From Chrysochromulina parva (Eukaryota; Haptophyta; Prymnesiales; Chrysochromulinaceae), in contig PJAB01000276.1 of the NCBI GenBank assembly GCA_002887195.1, forward strand, positions 1 to 31,140: a stretch of 31,140 nt of DNA. Reading direction: 5' to 3'. Positions 1 through 9,413 of this stretch are shown piece after piece. The notes below the pieces were generated by a model. It saw only the letters and a program-made list of their open reading frames with translations, made no database searches and was not told where the DNA came from. The position numbers and the translations under genes were made by a program. Each line of letters begins with the position of its first letter. Position 1 is the stretch's first letter.

Positions 1-1009
1 AGATCTGTCGATTGGTACCCTTAGATTATGTGGATTATTTGACTGCCTAGGTGCTGCCTAGTTCGTAATCAAGTTGCCCCACGAGGGAACGCGCCCCCCC
101 GTCGGTCCGCGACAAGTGGTGCCTACCCATTGGCTGTTAATCGTCGTCAAATTTAACCGCAGCGCGCACCGACACGCGCGCTCGGGCGCGGGCCTATTAC
201 CGACAGCAGATTACGCTTTGTCACAACGCAATACCCCCCAAACCTTCGAACACCGCGCCTTCCCCCGCTTCAGGCGCGACATTGGAGGGCTTATCATCTC
301 GCATTCTCGGAATCTTTCTGTGGCTGGGAGCACGTGTCGGTCCTGACAAGGTCCTTCGCGCGGGGGGGCGGCCACAAACCCACACTCGTTCCTGGGTTGG
401 CTGCCGTCCGAAGGAAATGCTTAACACAAGCTTAGGCGAATCGAATGCGGCCCGCTCGGCCGCTTAGACGGATCGAATGCTCGGCCGTGACCGGGCACTT
501 GCCCGTTGGATGGCTCTCACCGTCGCGTGTTATAGTGTGTGCCCCCCTGCTTGCCCCCCTGAGTGTGGCCAAGGAGTGTGGCTCAATCACCCTTGCCCCT
601 TTGTGGCCCCTGGAGCGTGGCACCGAGCCCCGATTGCCTAATCGGGCGCGAACTTAGAATCGCGATCACTTCCCGCAAGCGCGTGTTTTTTCAGGCGTGA
701 GTCTAGAGTTGTCTGTCTAGAACACCCTCGGCGCGCTCCGTGTGCGACGTCTAAGGTTACTCACCACTACTCAAGTAGTCACTCTTTCCCACGGCTGCCT
801 GTTGTGGCGGCTGGTCTTTTGAGATAAGAAGTTGAGATCCAAATTCTGGTTTGGTGGTTTCACTTCGATTTTCACACCGTGCGCGAGGAGATACACCGAT
901 CCACAGGAATCCAGCGCCGAGGAGAGAGTGTGCACGCAACACACACAGGACCTCACAGCCGTAAACCTTACGGCACCGATCCGCAAGTGGGTGTCAACAC
1001 GCAACGGCT
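1..1009. other. no recognisable gene; upstream region of FkbM-like gene
   Basis: Only short overlapping open frames of 60-90 codons occur on both strands, and none reads as a known protein. The base composition is visibly less GC-rich than the region from 4.8 kb onward. No tRNA or rRNA signature was seen. The stretch could hold the promoter and 5' UTR of the downstream gene, or the end of an unrelated gene to the left. Confidence 0.5.
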
Positions 1010-1939
1010 ATGCCGCCGCTGCCTCTGATAGCTGCGTCTTTGTTTGCACGCTGCCCATCTCCAAAAGTAGATGAGATCGCATCGATAGTGAATTGCGCCT
1101 TTCGGAATACGCACTCTAACCCGCAAGCGAAAGAGGATCTCCAACTGCTGCCTCTCCTCATCTACGCAGCCGCAACCCAAACAGAGGGACGCCACGCTCG
1201 CAGCTTCGTGGAAATGGGGGCCTTCGACGGCATTAATGGCTCCAACACTCTCATGAGTGAGAAATGCCTGAACTGGACAGGAACGCTCATCGAAGCCAAC
1301 CTGGCCAATTACGGCGCCCTCTTGAATTCCAACCGTCGTGCAGCAATGTTGAATACAGGCGTTTGCCAAGCAGAGAATGGCACGCTACATGTGTCGAAAG
1401 CAGGTGGCTCAGTTGCGGGAGACTTGAGTATACGTCATCTGTCAGCGAGGTGGGAATCCGTTCGCGGAACAGCATTCGATGAGGTCCCGTGCGCTCCGCT
1501 GTTGAGCATTCTCCGTCGCAGCGGGCCAGCTGATCCGTGTGCAGCCGAACATCCTCAGCCACTCAAGGAGCTGTACGAGTCGCAAAGCAACTGCTTTGCG
1601 ACAACCTTCTTTTCGTTGGACGTGGAGGGCGCAGAACATGCCGTTCTCTCAACGCTTGGTGACTGTCTTTCAACGCAAAAGTTCCCATTTGATATTCTGC
1701 TGATGGAAGAACAGCCAGGAAGTCAAAAATACGGTGCAGAGAGACTGGTTTTACAAAGTGGCTACGTGCGTATACCTGAATTGTATAAGGCTCGAGGCGG
1801 TGGGCCAAACTTTCTATATGTCTCACCTAGGCTCAAGGAGGCTGCCAAGGCGCTGGTATTAGGAAGACAGTTGACTCCAGAGTTGATGCACAGCCGATTG
1901 GAGCTCATGTTCCACCTTCTTTCAGCTAGGGGTTTCTAG
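1010..1939 (+). CDS. FkbM-family (Methyltransf_21) SAM-dependent methyltransferase
   Basis: A 309-residue protein in one exon. The SAM-binding motif I is FVEMGAFDGINGSNT at residues 66-80, followed by the acidic strand GTLIEAN (91-97). The family hallmark FFSLDVEGAEHAVL lies at about 200-213 and LLMEEQPG follows. These three blocks in this order are typical of FkbM-type O-methyltransferases, which in eukaryotic algae often act on glycans or other secretory products. The substrate cannot be told from sequence. The N-terminus (MPPLPLIAASLFARC) is mildly hydrophobic and could be a short signal sequence, but an upstream exon cannot be excluded. The gene is AT-richer than most neighbours, which may hint at a different origin or lower expression. 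The next gene is on the opposite strand and convergent. Confidence 0.85.
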   Translation: MPPLPLIAASLFARCPSPKVDEIASIVNCAFRNTHSNPQAKEDLQLLPLLIYAAATQTEGRHARSFVEMGAFDGINGSNTLMSEKCLNWTGTLIEANLANYGALLNSNRRAAMLNTGVCQAENGTLHVSKAGGSVAGDLSIRHLSARWESVRGTAFDEVPCAPLLSILRRSGPADPCAAEHPQPLKELYESQSNCFATTFFSLDVEGAEHAVLSTLGDCLSTQKFPFDILLMEEQPGSQKYGAERLVLQSGYVRIPELYKARGGGPNFLYVSPRLKEAAKALVLGRQLTPELMHSRLELMFHLLSARGF

Positions 1940-2494
1940 CCCCTGCGGGAATTTTTGTCATGCTTCGTGCACGATTTGATCAAGTGTTCCTTACATTCGC
2001 GCTGTGGTGTAGACGGCACGCCAACGCCGATCACAGCTGTACAGCACAGTCATCGTCATGGGCTTCCCGAACGCCATAGGACCGTGGACCGCGGCTTCTC
2101 CCTACAAGTATATCATCATCAATCAGCCCACACAACATCTCTCATGGCGTGGCGTGCTACGCTGCTACCAAACTCGACTGGCTCGTCGAAAGGCAAAGGG
2201 AAAGCGCGCGGATAAATGTGTGTCGTTTGTGTGCTTCGGCGCCGCGTGCACTCGACTAGATCACGTATCGTGTCGATCGGGAATCGGGAAATGTACGATG
2301 ATACCAGCCGTGAACAATAGCAAATACAGCCTGTCAGCGAGTTCTGCTGTCTTTCTATAGTACTCACGCCACAAAACACAATCCGCGTCCTGCCAGACGC
2401 GCGAGGCGCCGTTCCCGCGAAACCTTAAATTATCCAAAACGGACAAGATGTCAAGATCATCATCATCGAAGATCCCGTGGCATGAAAACCTGGG
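1940..2494. other. convergent intergenic region, no gene seen
   Basis: This is 3' flanking sequence of the FkbM-like gene (+) and of the StrG-like dioxygenase gene (-). Open frames are short and unrecognisable. It presumably holds both 3' UTRs. Confidence 0.5.
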
Positions 2495-3556
2495 TCATCG
2501 CCCGTCGAGCACGACCGGCTTGGCCTCATGCGGCATCCCATGGAGCTTGGACACACGCCCGCTCGCCACCTTACGGAACTTGCCTGAGCGCGCGCCGTCG
2601 TCGTCGTCGTCGTGCCGCCCGTCGCGGGGCCCAACTGCGCCTCTAGAAACGCGCTCGACATGGCGCTCGACATGGCGCTCGCATACCGAGAAGTATCCGA
2701 GCCGGGCCAGCCGGCAGCTCGGATCGAAGCGGGCGCCCGGAACAACGCGAAAGTCGATCGAGACGCGTGTGCGCGTCGAGCGGTTGGGCACTGTGAAGTG
2801 AATCGTGCTCCGTCCGTCGAATCTGGACGCGTCCAGGAGCGCGAGGTAGTGTGGCGCCCGCGCGTATGGACTACGTGGGCCCTCGGCCGCACCACCAATC
2901 TCGACGCCAATCTCGCCGCCGATCTCGTCGACGATCTCGCCGACGCCAGTCGCGCCCTCGAGCCACAGCGCGCTCGCCTCGCTCACGCGCGTCAGCGGGA
3001 TCCAAAAGTTGAGCGAGCCCAGTGGCAGGTCATACATTCCATCGAAGTGGGGACGGATGGTCGCGTGGGAGGCCGAGGGCGTCTGCACGCGCAACGTCGG
3101 GAAGGCCGCGTAGTACAGCCGGTCACACTGCTGCCCCTCGAGCGCGTAGCACGCCGACACGTGCGGCGCCACCACATCGAGCATCATCGCCTCGTAGGCT
3201 TGCAGGAACGGCGCTGCGATTGCCGCATCGGCCAGCGGGCGTAGCAGCCGAGTTTTAGCCGCCATGACTCGCTCGTGTGCATCTGGGCGAGGCGAGAAGC
3301 GGGGTAACGCGCCGTGCAGCAAGTCGATTGGTCGCCTCAAATCCAGCGCGTCACGCAGCGTGCCGGCAAGAGCCTCCCTCGCTGCCGACCATTCAGGGCC
3401 CTCAAGGTTGAGCACATGCCCGAAATTGCCGTCGAGTGCGTGGCCAGTGTCATGCTCGGCTGCTCTTAACCGCCGAGCCTCGGCGAGCTGGGCGATGAAT
3501 TTGGCATTCGTCGCAACCGAGGACGGCAAAGTGGAAGATTTCAGGTAGTAGAGCAT
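2495..3556 (-). CDS. StrG-like 2-oxoglutarate/Fe(II)-dependent dioxygenase
   Basis: A 353-residue protein in one exon. Residues 164-188 hold an H-x-D pair (H170, D172, in PHFDGMYDLP) followed by LNFWIPLT. This matches the iron-binding segment and the NFWLPLT signature of StrG-like proteins, known from streptomycin-type biosynthesis clusters. The distal half, HFTVPNRSTRTRVSIDFRVVP (about 253-273), supplies the second His (H253) and the Arg positions expected to bind 2-oxoglutarate. The hydroxylation target is unknown. The acidic insertion EIVDEIGGEIGVEIGG (207-222) and the C-terminal tail with ERHVERHVER and DDDDD look like small repeat expansions. It lies tail-to-tail with the FkbM-like gene and upstream of UEV1 on the same strand. 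The start was chosen as the first Met of the open frame. Confidence 0.75.
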   Translation of the reverse strand: MLYYLKSSTLPSSVATNAKFIAQLAEARRLRAAEHDTGHALDGNFGHVLNLEGPEWSAAREALAGTLRDALDLRRPIDLLHGALPRFSPRPDAHERVMAAKTRLLRPLADAAIAAPFLQAYEAMMLDVVAPHVSACYALEGQQCDRLYYAAFPTLRVQTPSASHATIRPHFDGMYDLPLGSLNFWIPLTRVSEASALWLEGATGVGEIVDEIGGEIGVEIGGAAEGPRSPYARAPHYLALLDASRFDGRSTIHFTVPNRSTRTRVSIDFRVVPGARFDPSCRLARLGYFSVCERHVERHVERVSRGAVGPRDGRHDDDDDGARSGKFRKVASGRVSKLHGMPHEAKPVVLDGR

Positions 3557-3974
3557 TCAAAAAAAAACCCGCAAGCTTCGGTGTGAACGTGAATCCATAA
3601 CTGTTGCTAAAAAAACCCGCGCGTTCACCACACCTCCGTCTCCAAGTACGGCTCCGCTGTCCCATGTCAAATCCTACTATTCAGAGAACCGTGTATACAT
3701 GAGTCTCCTGGTGTACGCACGCTCGCCACAACTCTCGAGGCTGAGTAAGCAGTGCAGCGCCACTGCGCCCTAAGGGACGCTGCACACGGCAACGTCAGCT
3801 GCTACGGCTGTGGTAGCGGCGGAGAGAACGTCGGCGCTGCCGCTGTGGTACCAGCTGTGAAACCAGCTGTGAAACGTGCACAGCCTGTACGCGCCGCCGA
3901 GGCGGGCTGGGTGGTTTGCCCGATGCGGATGCGTCGAGCGAGGCGTCACACACGCCGCGGCTGCGAGAGGCCGA
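3557..3974. other. intergenic region between two minus-strand genes
   Basis: This 418-bp stretch lies between the UEV1 stop and the dioxygenase start, both on the minus strand, so it should hold the UEV1 3' UTR and the dioxygenase promoter. Short imperfect repeats are visible: an A-run followed by CCCGC at 3561-3575 and 3610-3622, and ACCAGCTGTGAA twice near 3848-3870. No gene was recognised. Confidence 0.45.
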
Positions 3975-4494
3975 TCAAGTGTACATCAGCCCTTCAGCTG
4001 GCTGCGGTAGCTTATTGTTGCCATTTTTGGCCATCTCGGCTCGCAGTGCTGTGAGCGCCGTCTCGAGCGAACGCGACCTATTCCAGTCCCTGAAGGCCGC
4101 CGGCCCCTTTGACACGATGAGCTCCCCTTTGGAATCCTGTGAGCACACGGCCGCATCGGCGTCAGGCCGCGGGCCGACGGAAGGGAGCACGCACGCTCGC
4201 GGCATGAGAGCGCACAATGAACGGATAGTTGACCTTCGTCTGGAACTGCACCGTGGGCGGCCTGTCGGGGTACTCTTTGCCACAATAAAGGAGCAATGAG
4301 ATGATCCGGTTCTCGACAGTTGTGTTCGGCAGCCCTAGGATGGTGCACTGCCAACTAGATAAAGTGATGTCGTCTTGCTCCACGAGACCATAGCTGATGC
4401 TCATGTCCGTGTTGCCTTTCTCCGCCTTTTCCAGCTCCCCAAGCAGCACGAAGTTTCGGGGCACGATGATCACCTCGCCTGAAGACTGCGCCAT
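3975..4494 (-). CDS. UEV1: ubiquitin-conjugating enzyme E2 variant UEV1/MMS2, two exons
   Basis: Exon 1 is 4494-4216 and exon 2 is 4136-3975, joined across a 79-bp GT-AG intron in phase 0. The join gives 146 residues, almost exactly the family length of about 145. Exon 1 encodes [17 protein letters not shown], the VSYGL-like strand, [11 protein letters not shown] and [15 protein letters not shown], all hallmark UEV segments. Exon 2 encodes [21 protein letters not shown] and the family C-terminus [11 protein letters not shown]. UEVs lack the catalytic Cys and partner Ubc13 to build K63-linked ubiquitin chains in DNA damage tolerance and signalling. Without splicing, the minus-strand frame ends in unrelated sequence. 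The 5' end is divergent from the TADA1-like gene, with 360 bp between the start codons. Confidence 0.93.
4137..4215 (-). other. intron of UEV1 (79 bp, GT-AG)
   Basis: The donor is ATT|GTGCGC and the acceptor is CTCACAG|GATTCC on the minus strand. Phase 0 joins two frames that together rebuild the full UEV fold. An alternative donor a few codons upstream (AAG|GTCAAC) would also keep the frame but would delete conserved residues. No flanking direct repeat is visible, unlike the HECT and GH127 introns. Confidence 0.88.
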
Positions 4495-4854
4495 GCCTGA
4501 GGAGCTATTGAAAACAGCACGAACCGGCGTTCTTGCCGCAGCACTTGGACTCGCCTAGCGAATCGCCTGTCGCACGGAGCCACACACCGACATGGCGGGC
4601 GTGAGCGCGAGGCGGCGTGGACAGGCACGCAAGCGCATCAGGCCTGCGTCAGATTTTTTCCCAGCAGGCCGGCAAGGGCATGGCCTCGCTCTCGCATGCT
4701 CGGACCTGCGTGCGGTCGTGCGAAAGGTCAAGTTTGGTGTGTGCTGTAGTTTTGAAAGGCGCCGTGTGGTTCTGGTTCCTTTGAAACCCCGATGATAAGA
4801 GTAGCTTCGCTCCTCTGGGAAAATATTGCCTTCACGTTGAAAGTCCTGTGAACG
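4495..4854. promoter_or_regulatory. divergent promoter region UEV1 / TADA1-like
   Basis: 360 bp separate two start codons on opposite strands, so both promoters and 5' UTRs should lie here. No TATA box or other specific element can be identified with confidence. Confidence 0.4.
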
Positions 4855-5784
4855 ATGGCGGAGTCTTCATCGCCGCTTGCGGCGCCCACCGCGCGCGCCA
4901 AGCTGCACGCGGCGCTGACGGACGCTGGCGCGCGCGACGCGTATTGGGCCTCGCTCGGCCGCTTCCTGCGCTTCGAGACCTCCAAGACCGACTTTGACAA
5001 GCTCGCGCTCGCAGCACTCGGGCCGCACGTGGGCCTGCACAACGATCTCATCCTCGCGCTGCTCAAGGACGCGCAGCAGGGCGCGCCGCCAGAGGCGGCC
5101 GCGCCTTCCGCCGCGTCTTCCGCCGCCACCCCCATGGACGTCGATCCGGCGACCGGCGCGCCGCCGCTGCCGCGCGGCTTCGCGCCGCCGTTGGGTAAGC
5201 AGGTGGCAGCTTCGGTCTTCACCCCTGGATTGCGACTCCATGAAGCCATGCCAGGGGTGAAGACCGAAGCTGCCGCCTGCATACCTGGCATGCAGCCACC
5301 CGGCGTCGTGCCGCCACCCAGCGCGCCCAAGCTGATGCTCACGATCAGCAAAGACCGCCAGACGGCGAGCGCACAGCTGCGGGCGGCGTCAGGCGGCGAG
5401 CTCACAGTGGACCGCGCAGAGGAGGCGCAGCTGAACGCGTTGCACGACCGGCTTCTCGAGTTCACCATGGCGTACGAGCCCCCGCCCGGCCGGCCGCGCC
5501 TCCAGGCGGTCCAGCCTGAGGCCGTTAGCTTGCTGGCGAGAGCGGTCAAGGTGGTGTGCAATCGAATCGTCGTGGGGGCGGTGCTCGGAAGCGGCCCCGC
5601 CGAGGGCTCCGAGGTGGACGCGCCCAGCGCGCCGCCCGCGCGGCCGCCGACGCGCGTCGTGGGCGCCGAGGACGTGTACAGCGCCATCCACGGCAAAGGC
5701 ACCATCCATGGCGCGGCCGCGGGCTGCCGCCCAAGCCAGCGGGCTGGCTCGATGCTCTCCGCCTTTGCCAACTTTGTGCCGTGA
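4855..5784 (+). CDS. TADA1: SAGA complex subunit Ada1/TADA1-like (SAGA-Tad1 domain)
   Basis: A 309-residue protein if unspliced. Residues 13-75 match the N-terminus of the SAGA-Tad1 family: RAKLHAALTDAG, then YWASLGRFLRFETSKTDFDKLALAALGPHVGLHNDLILALLKDA. The phrase LHNDLILALLKDA is the clearest signature. The C-terminal part (VSLLARAVKVVCNRIV, about 222-237) resembles the family's predicted histone-fold helix. Ada1 is a structural subunit of the SAGA co-activator in the nucleus. Positions 5194-5285 form a long inverted repeat, translated here as AASVFTPG followed by its near mirror PGVKTEAA. It may instead be spliced: a GT-AG pair at 5203-5295 (93 bp, phase 0) would remove it without a frameshift and leave 278 residues. 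Confidence 0.8.
   Translation: MAESSSPLAAPTARAKLHAALTDAGARDAYWASLGRFLRFETSKTDFDKLALAALGPHVGLHNDLILALLKDAQQGAPPEAAAPSAASSAATPMDVDPATGAPPLPRGFAPPLGKQVAASVFTPGLRLHEAMPGVKTEAAACIPGMQPPGVVPPPSAPKLMLTISKDRQTASAQLRAASGGELTVDRAEEAQLNALHDRLLEFTMAYEPPPGRPRLQAVQPEAVSLLARAVKVVCNRIVVGAVLGSGPAEGSEVDAPSAPPARPPTRVVGAEDVYSAIHGKGTIHGAAAGCRPSQRAGSMLSAFANFVP
5194..5285. repeat. 35-bp near-perfect inverted repeat inside the TADA1-like gene
   Basis: The left arm (5194-5228, beginning GGTAAGCAGG) and right arm (5251-5285, ending CCTGCATACC) are reverse complements at 33 of 35 positions, with a 22-base spacer. The outer ends read GGTAAG and ATACC, so a splice-donor-like sequence sits at the tip. It could be a terminal-inverted-repeat insertion or a snap-back duplication, and it may be part of a cryptic intron. 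Confidence 0.9.
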
Positions 5785-5816
5785 GCGCCCTCACCTCACA
5801 GGTTTTTTCTGCATGT

Positions 5817-5826
5817 CCTAATTAGG
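5817..5826. repeat. CCTAATTAGG palindrome, copy 1 of 3
   Basis: The perfect 10-base palindrome CCTAATTAGG lies in the 3' flank of the TADA1-like gene. The same decamer occurs at 27657-27666 (3' end of GH127 intron 1) and 29363-29372 (inside a GH127 coding insertion). An AT-rich palindrome seen three times in GC-rich DNA is notable. Confidence 0.6.
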
Positions 5827-6001
5827 AGTCAGCAGAGCTCTTCGCGAGAGGGTTTCAGAGAGACTCTCTTGACCAGTCACCAGTGAAAGGCTTCTCAAAA
5901 AAAGGCACCCCGAGCACCGGGCAGTCACACGGATGTCAGTGAAACTTGTGGTGTCTTGGGGGTGCGAGTTTCACACGACTAAACGCGAAAGTGTGAAGAC
6001 G

Positions 6002-6805
6002 ATGGCAGCCGCCGCCTCGGCCGCTCCCGAGTACAGCCGATCAACCAGCGGGTACGCCAAACTCGAGGAGGGCGGCGCGCACGTCGTGTCGCTGCGCGTC
6101 TCCTTTGGCGGGCGCTCGGCCTCGAACGTGGTCTCGGAGGGCGCGCTGCTGCAGCTGGTGCTCTGCTTCCTGCTGAGCCCGGCACGGGCAGACCCCTACG
6201 TCGTCGGCCCGCTCATTGCGCTGTACGCTTTGCGCGAGGACGACCGCCGCGCGCTCGTGCTCTACGGCAGCATAAGCGCCGCCTCCACGCCGCTTGACCT
6301 CGGCTTCCTCTTCGGCGGCGGCGCCAACTTCTTCGTCAACCTGCTGGTGCTGGGCAGCATCGCGCTCAAGGCGGTGCTCGTATACGTAGCCGTCAAGGCG
6401 CACGACGAGCTTCCTGCGGCTCGGCCCGGCCGCATCGAGCCCGCCAAGCTGCAGGCAAAGGTGCAGGAGGTTGTCGAGGCGGTGATGCACGAGGTGCTCG
6501 AGGGCACGCCGCCGCCGCCCGCCGCCGCCGCCTCGGCGCGAGGGCTGGCGCCACCACCGCAGCCGCCGCAGTTTGCGAACGCGGCCACGCCCGCGAAGCA
6601 GGCGCCGCCCGCGAAGCTGGCGCCCGCGCCCGCGCCCGCATCCTCCGCGCCGCCGCCGCCCACGCGACAGGCACGACCGCCGGGGCCGACTCCGCCGCCG
6701 CCGCCGGCGCCCACGGCGGCGCCCACGGCCGCCGGTGCGGCCCACCCCACGGTCAACCCCGCGGCGCCCTCCTCAGAAGGCTCGGGCTCATGGGAGGAGG
6801 TGTGA
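6002..6805 (+). CDS. small multispan membrane protein with Pro/Ala-rich tail, unknown function
   Basis: A 267-residue protein from the ATG at 6002, whose context GACGATGGC is better than that of an in-frame ATG at 5933. Hydrophobic segments near residues 47-80 (ALLQLVLCFLLS, then VVGPLIALYAL), 90-110 (LVLYGSISAASTPLDLGFLF) and 115-135 (FFVNLLVLGSIALKAVLVYVAV) suggest three or four membrane spans. A short amphipathic helix follows (KLQAKVQEVVEAVMHEVLEG). The last ~100 residues are almost all Pro and Ala and end in SEGSGSWEEV. I do not recognise the family, and its role is unknown. It lies between the TADA1-like gene and the MFS transporter gene, all three on the plus strand. Confidence 0.7.
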   Translation: MAAAASAAPEYSRSTSGYAKLEEGGAHVVSLRVSFGGRSASNVVSEGALLQLVLCFLLSPARADPYVVGPLIALYALREDDRRALVLYGSISAASTPLDLGFLFGGGANFFVNLLVLGSIALKAVLVYVAVKAHDELPAARPGRIEPAKLQAKVQEVVEAVMHEVLEGTPPPPAAAASARGLAPPPQPPQFANAATPAKQAPPAKLAPAPAPASSAPPPPTRQARPPGPTPPPPPAPTAAPTAAGAAHPTVNPAAPSSEGSGSWEEV

Positions 6806-7233
6806 CGTACAGTTAGCGCGCAGCACGCGGAAGGACACAGGTCCCGAGAGAGATGTGGAGACGTGCAGCCCATGAATAGCAGAGCGCGCGGCGAGTCCAG
6901 CCCGAGCGGCCACTCAGGTCGCGGAAAGTTTGACGACCCGAGGATGGACGTATCTAAATAAGAAATCACTGCGTAGGATTCCCAGCACCGTGCACATTGT
7001 GTGGAACGGAACGATTGGGAAAGACGAAAGTTTTGTAAGCGCGCCTGGCACTAACCTGTGGGTCCTGGCACTCCATGCTTGGGCCGCGTGTGAAAGGACA
7101 CAGGAAAAGAGGAGGGCAATAATTTGGTTCGCTTGCCCCTCTTTCCCAGAGACGCGCTCCGGCGGTACGTGTTGCCTGAAAATAAGATTGAAAAGGGTTC
7201 ACACGACGAGTAAGGAAAGCCGCGCTCTCTGCA
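6806..7233. other. intergenic region upstream of MFS transporter
   Basis: A 428-bp gap between two plus-strand genes. It is less GC-rich than the flanking coding sequence and has no recognisable gene. It should contain the 3' UTR of the membrane-protein gene and the promoter of the transporter gene. Confidence 0.45.
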
Positions 7234-9413
7234 ATGGCGGGCGTCGACTCCGCTCCAACGGACCCGACCATGGAGGACCGGCGGACGGCCTTGCCCGCCG
7301 CGCCAACGATCGCCGAGGGCGCCTCATTTGGCATCGAAGAGGGAGAGGTGGACAATCTTGAGCGCAAGTGGATCTCATGGTGCGCCCACCGTCCGTCGCT
7401 TGTGGCCGCGCCGCTGTTGCTTCCGAGCACGATCGGCTGATGCCACTGCGCCCCTGCCGCAGGTCGTACGAAGTCGAGGAGAACAAGCGACTCGTGCTCG
7501 ACGAGGTGGAGGATACGGGCCTGACGCCGGGCCTCACGGGCCTCACGCGCGCACGTGGCCGGCGCGCGCGCCGGCGCAACGCGTGGGATAGGCGCGTCGT
7601 CGCGGCGACTCCCGTCTTCTACGGCTGGGTCGTCGCCGCGCTCGCCGCGCTCTCGGCGCTCATCGTGAGCCCAGCGCAGGTCTTCTGCGTCGGGGTGGTG
7701 GTGGACGCGATCGTCAAGGACACGCAGCCGATGACCCGCCTCGACGTCACTCGTGCGTACGCCCTCGCGGGCCTCATCTCCGCGCCACTCATCACCCTCT
7801 ACCCAGCCGTACTCCTGCGGCTGCCTCGCCGTGTCTTCCTCCTCGGCTGCGGCATCGGCGTATGCGTGGGGCTGCTGCTACTCTCGTTCGCGACGGGCGC
7901 GCTCACGCTCACGCTGAGCTGGACGCTCCTGCAGGCTCTCGGTCCTGGCATGCTCTACCCGTGCGCCGACTCCGCGCTGCATGACTGGTGGAGGCGGCGG
8001 CGCCAGGCGGTTTCCTTCGCCGTTCATGCAGCCGCCGCGTGCCTCGGCATGATCGCGCTGCCTGCGCTCCTCTTCATGATCGCGAGCTGCGACGGGTGCC
8101 GCTGGGAAGTGGACTGCGACTGCTGGCGCGGCGCGTACGCGAGCCTCGCCGCGCTGATCGTCCCATTGGTCGCGGTGCTCGGCGCCCTGATGCTCGACGG
8201 AGGCGCTGCCGACCACGACCTCTTCCTTGATGATCGGCCACGCGAGACCGCTGCCGATGCCGCCGCCGCCGCCGCCGCGGCAGAGGGCGAAGCGGAGGGG
8301 GAGGCCCCTGCTTCCAACGCGGCCGGCGACAGCAATGGCGGAGGCGGCGGTGCGGTGGCCAACGCGGCGCGGCGGGGGCTACGGCGCGGGCGGCTGCAGC
8401 GCGGCGGCTGGCTGGGGAAGCCTGCCTGGGCGCTGAGCGACGTGCTGCATCACTCGACCTACTGGCTCGCGCAAGTGTCCATCTCGGTGGTACAAGCCAT
8501 CGTCGCTGCGATCCTCTTTCATCGCTCCCATCTGATTCATGCCCTCCTCGCTCCGCCACTCTCGAATGGTACCGACAGCGGCACCGGCGGCGGCGGCGAG
8601 GAGGGCGGCAGCGGAGCCGCTCTTCCGAGCCCCGGCCACTCTCCATATGCGGTGGACACGCCCGGTGCCCTCACCTTCCAGGTGGTCGTGGGGCTGCTCA
8701 CGATGGTCTGCACGCCACTGCCGCTGCTCGTGCCACGCCAGGAGTACCTGCCACTGGCCGCGCTCGCCCTGTGCGCGCTCGGCACGGCGCAGCTGCTCCT
8801 CGCGAGTGATCTGGACGCTGTGATGCGCGCCGGCGCGCTCCTGGGCGCCGCGTACGGCGCCACGCACGCGTACGGCTCAGGTGCGCTCTGGAGCTACTTT
8901 TACGGCAGCGACGACGCGGCGCGCATCCAGCATGTGTCGGTGGCCATCACCACGGCGGCCGCGGGCGTCGGCATCTACATCTTCGGGTGGGCGTGGGAGC
9001 ATGCGGGCGCACTGGCCGAGGCCGATGGAGGTCCGAGCCGTGCCCAACGTTATCACGGGCCGCTGCTCGGCGCGACGGCGCTCGCGGCCTCGCTTGGCGT
9101 CGCCGATGCGATGGCTCTCGCACGCCCCGAGATGCTGGAGCTCGTCGTGCGCCGCGCGCCCACGTGGGAGCAGCTGCTCGCTTTCCGACAACGCGCCGCC
9201 TACTTTTCGAACGCGCGCCGCGCTCGGGAGCTGTGGCGAGCGGTGCGCGGGGCGCCCCGTAGCGAGGCGCATGGCGCGGCGGGGCAGACGCCCGCCCGGC
9301 GTTCGAACGGGTTCGTCTCGAGCGGCGCGTGGGACGAGTCTTCGGTCAGGGAGGCTCACCAAGCGCATCCGATCGAGCCGAAGCTCAAAATAGTAGAGGA
9401 CGACGGATTGTGA
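7234..9413 (+). CDS. major facilitator superfamily transporter, two exons
   Basis: Exon 1 (7234-7379) begins ATGGCGGGC and exon 2 is 7463-9413, giving about 698 residues. The join is phase 2 at CATG|GTGCGC; a donor at 7368 (GCAA|GTGGAT) keeps the same phase and cannot be excluded. Exon 2 encodes about 12 hydrophobic spans, beginning FYGWVVAALAALSALIV, with RLPRRVFLLGCGIGVCVGLLLLSF and ALGPGMLYPCADSALHDWWRRRRQ as a typical MFS first half with a basic loop. A long Ala/Gly-rich cytosolic loop separates the halves, and the second half contains YGATHAYGSGALWSYFYG. The FYGW opening recalls the monocarboxylate or oxalate/formate antiporter branch, but the substrate is not inferable. The C-terminal tail is cytosolic and basic. 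It is convergent with the HECT gene. Confidence 0.82.
7380..7462 (+). other. intron of MFS transporter gene (83 bp)
   Basis: The donor is CATG|GTGCGCC and the acceptor is CCCTGCCGCAG|GTCG, preceded by a pyrimidine-rich tract. It joins the ATG-containing N-terminal frame to the transporter frame, and unspliced reading of exon 1 hits a stop at 7438-7440. The alternative donor at 7368 would make it 95 bp. No flanking exon duplication is seen. Confidence 0.7.

Noticed and set aside
5195..5295. A 101-bp intron GTAAGC...GCATGCAG in the TADA1-like gene
   Set aside because: Removal would shift the frame and destroy the downstream Tad1-like helix. The 93-bp alternative starting at 5203 keeps the frame.
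4728..5771. Minus-strand open frame of 347 codons across the TADA1-like gene
   Set aside because: Composition is Ala/Ser/Gly noise typical of GC-rich antisense. The plus strand encodes a recognisable SAGA-Tad1 domain.
5933..6001. Upstream in-frame ATG of the small membrane protein
   Set aside because: The extra 23 residues do not resemble a targeting signal and the ATG at 6002 has better sequence context. It remains possible.
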